A stretch of 7,066 nt of DNA. It comes from Clostridia bacterium (GTDB taxonomy: Bacteria > Bacillota > Clostridia > DUPQ01). Under the pieces are notes generated by a model. That model ran no database searches. It was not told the origin of the DNA and saw only the letters and a program-made list of their open reading frames with translations. The stretch spans positions 1 to 7,066 of the forward strand of contig JAUVJE010000128.1 of NCBI GenBank assembly GCA_030592355.1, given 5' to 3'. Position 1 is the first letter of the stretch. The number at the start of each line of letters is the position of its first letter. This document shows positions 6,784 to 7,066 of this stretch, piece after piece. Made by a program: the position numbers and the translations under genes.

Positions 6784-6815
6784 CGGCACATCTGTGTGCC
6801 GGAATAGTTTTCCGG
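6784..6815 (+). promoter_or_regulatory. Two overlapping, mutually exclusive hairpins between the beta-galactosidase and acetyltransferase genes
   Basis: Hairpin 1 pairs CGGCACA (6784-6790) with TGTGCCG (6795-6801), a perfect 7-bp stem with a 4-base loop. Hairpin 2 pairs CCGGAA (6799-6804) with TTCCGG (6810-6815), a perfect 6-bp stem with a 5-base loop. They share bases 6799-6801, so both cannot form fully at once. Hairpin 2 covers the first two bases of the GGGAG ribosome site of the next gene. Hairpin 1 is followed by GAATAGTTTT, a poor terminator tail, so a weak terminator or a translation-control element are both possible. Confidence 0.45.
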
Positions 6816-6824
6816 GAGATATTG

Positions 6825-7066
6825 ATGCTCATTATTGATCAGGCCAGTCCTGAGGACATCTCATATATCGTAAAAATATCTGAATCTGTTTTTTCCATAG
6901 ATATACTTTCGGCACCGGATAATTTTATGGATCCAAACTGGTATTTTGATGCATCTTCTACAGGATATCTTTATAAAATTATTTTCAATGGTGAAATCAT
7001 AGGTGGTTTTGTAGTTTTTAGAACGGGGCATCTGAATTTCCAGCTCGAAAGAATTTTTCTTTTACC
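6825..7066 (+). CDS. GNAT-family N-acetyltransferase, partial (N-terminal 80 residues)
   Basis: The product resembles GCN5-related N-acetyltransferases, which move an acetyl group from acetyl-CoA to an amine; the substrate here cannot be told. Visible in the first 80 residues: an opening beta strand (MLIIDQAS), a PEDI helix start typical of the family, a helix of about residues 9-23, a central strand pair around residues 52-68 (YLYKIIFNGEIIGGFVVF) and the start of the next strand (LERIFLLP) leading to the acetyl-CoA loop, which lies beyond the right edge. The ATG at 6825 has GGGAG (6814-6818) 6 bases upstream. It follows the beta-galactosidase stop by 50 bases on the same strand and could be co-transcribed, unless hairpin 1 acts as a terminator. 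Confidence 0.72.
   Translation, partial: MLIIDQASPEDISYIVKISESVFSIDILSAPDNFMDPNWYFDASSTGYLYKIIFNGEIIGGFVVFRTGHLNFQLERIFLL

Noticed and set aside
1..7066. Mobile elements, CRISPR arrays, tRNA or rRNA genes, or a novel defence or biosynthetic system
   Set aside because: I saw no transposase or integrase motifs, terminal or spaced repeats, or tRNA-like folds. Nearly all of the DNA is explained by known housekeeping families.

Overview
This window looks like a piece of a Clostridia-type (low-to-moderate GC, anaerobic Bacillota) chromosome. The main evidence is a complete-looking rnf gene cluster in the order C-D-G-E-A-B, the order known from Clostridium and Acetobacterium, with strong AGGAGG-type ribosome binding sites. 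The genus cannot be told from the sequence.

Layout. Positions 1-4575 are all minus strand and encode the Rnf complex, a membrane-bound ion-translocating ferredoxin:NAD+ oxidoreductase: rnfC (4575-3265), rnfD (3220-2291), rnfG (2298-1756), rnfE (1759-1100), rnfA (1103-522) and rnfB (502 to the left edge, cut off inside its iron-sulphur region). D/G, G/E and E/A overlap by 8, 4 and 4 bases, and the last codons of rnfD, rnfG and rnfE double as ribosome binding sites for the next gene, so this is one translationally coupled operon. Positions 4576-4776 are a divergent control region. Positions 4777-6774 (plus strand) encode a cytoplasmic GH42 beta-galactosidase with its catalytic glutamates and zinc-binding cysteines intact. 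After a 50-base gap with two competing hairpins, a GNAT-type acetyltransferase begins at 6825 and runs off the right edge.

How the genes work together. In the Rnf scheme known from the family, RnfB takes electrons from reduced ferredoxin. They pass through the RnfA/RnfE intramembrane iron-sulphur site and the covalent flavins of RnfG and RnfD, and reach NAD+ at RnfC, while Na+ or H+ is pumped. The beta-galactosidase is a sugar-catabolism gene that shares only the intergenic region with rnf, and no functional link is evident.

Most notable points. The rnf promoter (TTGATA-17-TATAAT) lies 6 bases from the rnfC ATG, with no Shine-Dalgarno sequence, which predicts a leaderless mRNA. The galactosidase promoter has an extended -10, no good -35, and a 16-bp near-perfect palindrome where the -35 should be, so it is probably operator-controlled. 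RnfE carries a C-terminal CxxCxxxC tail. I see no sign of a wholly new biological system, mobile element, CRISPR array or RNA gene here.
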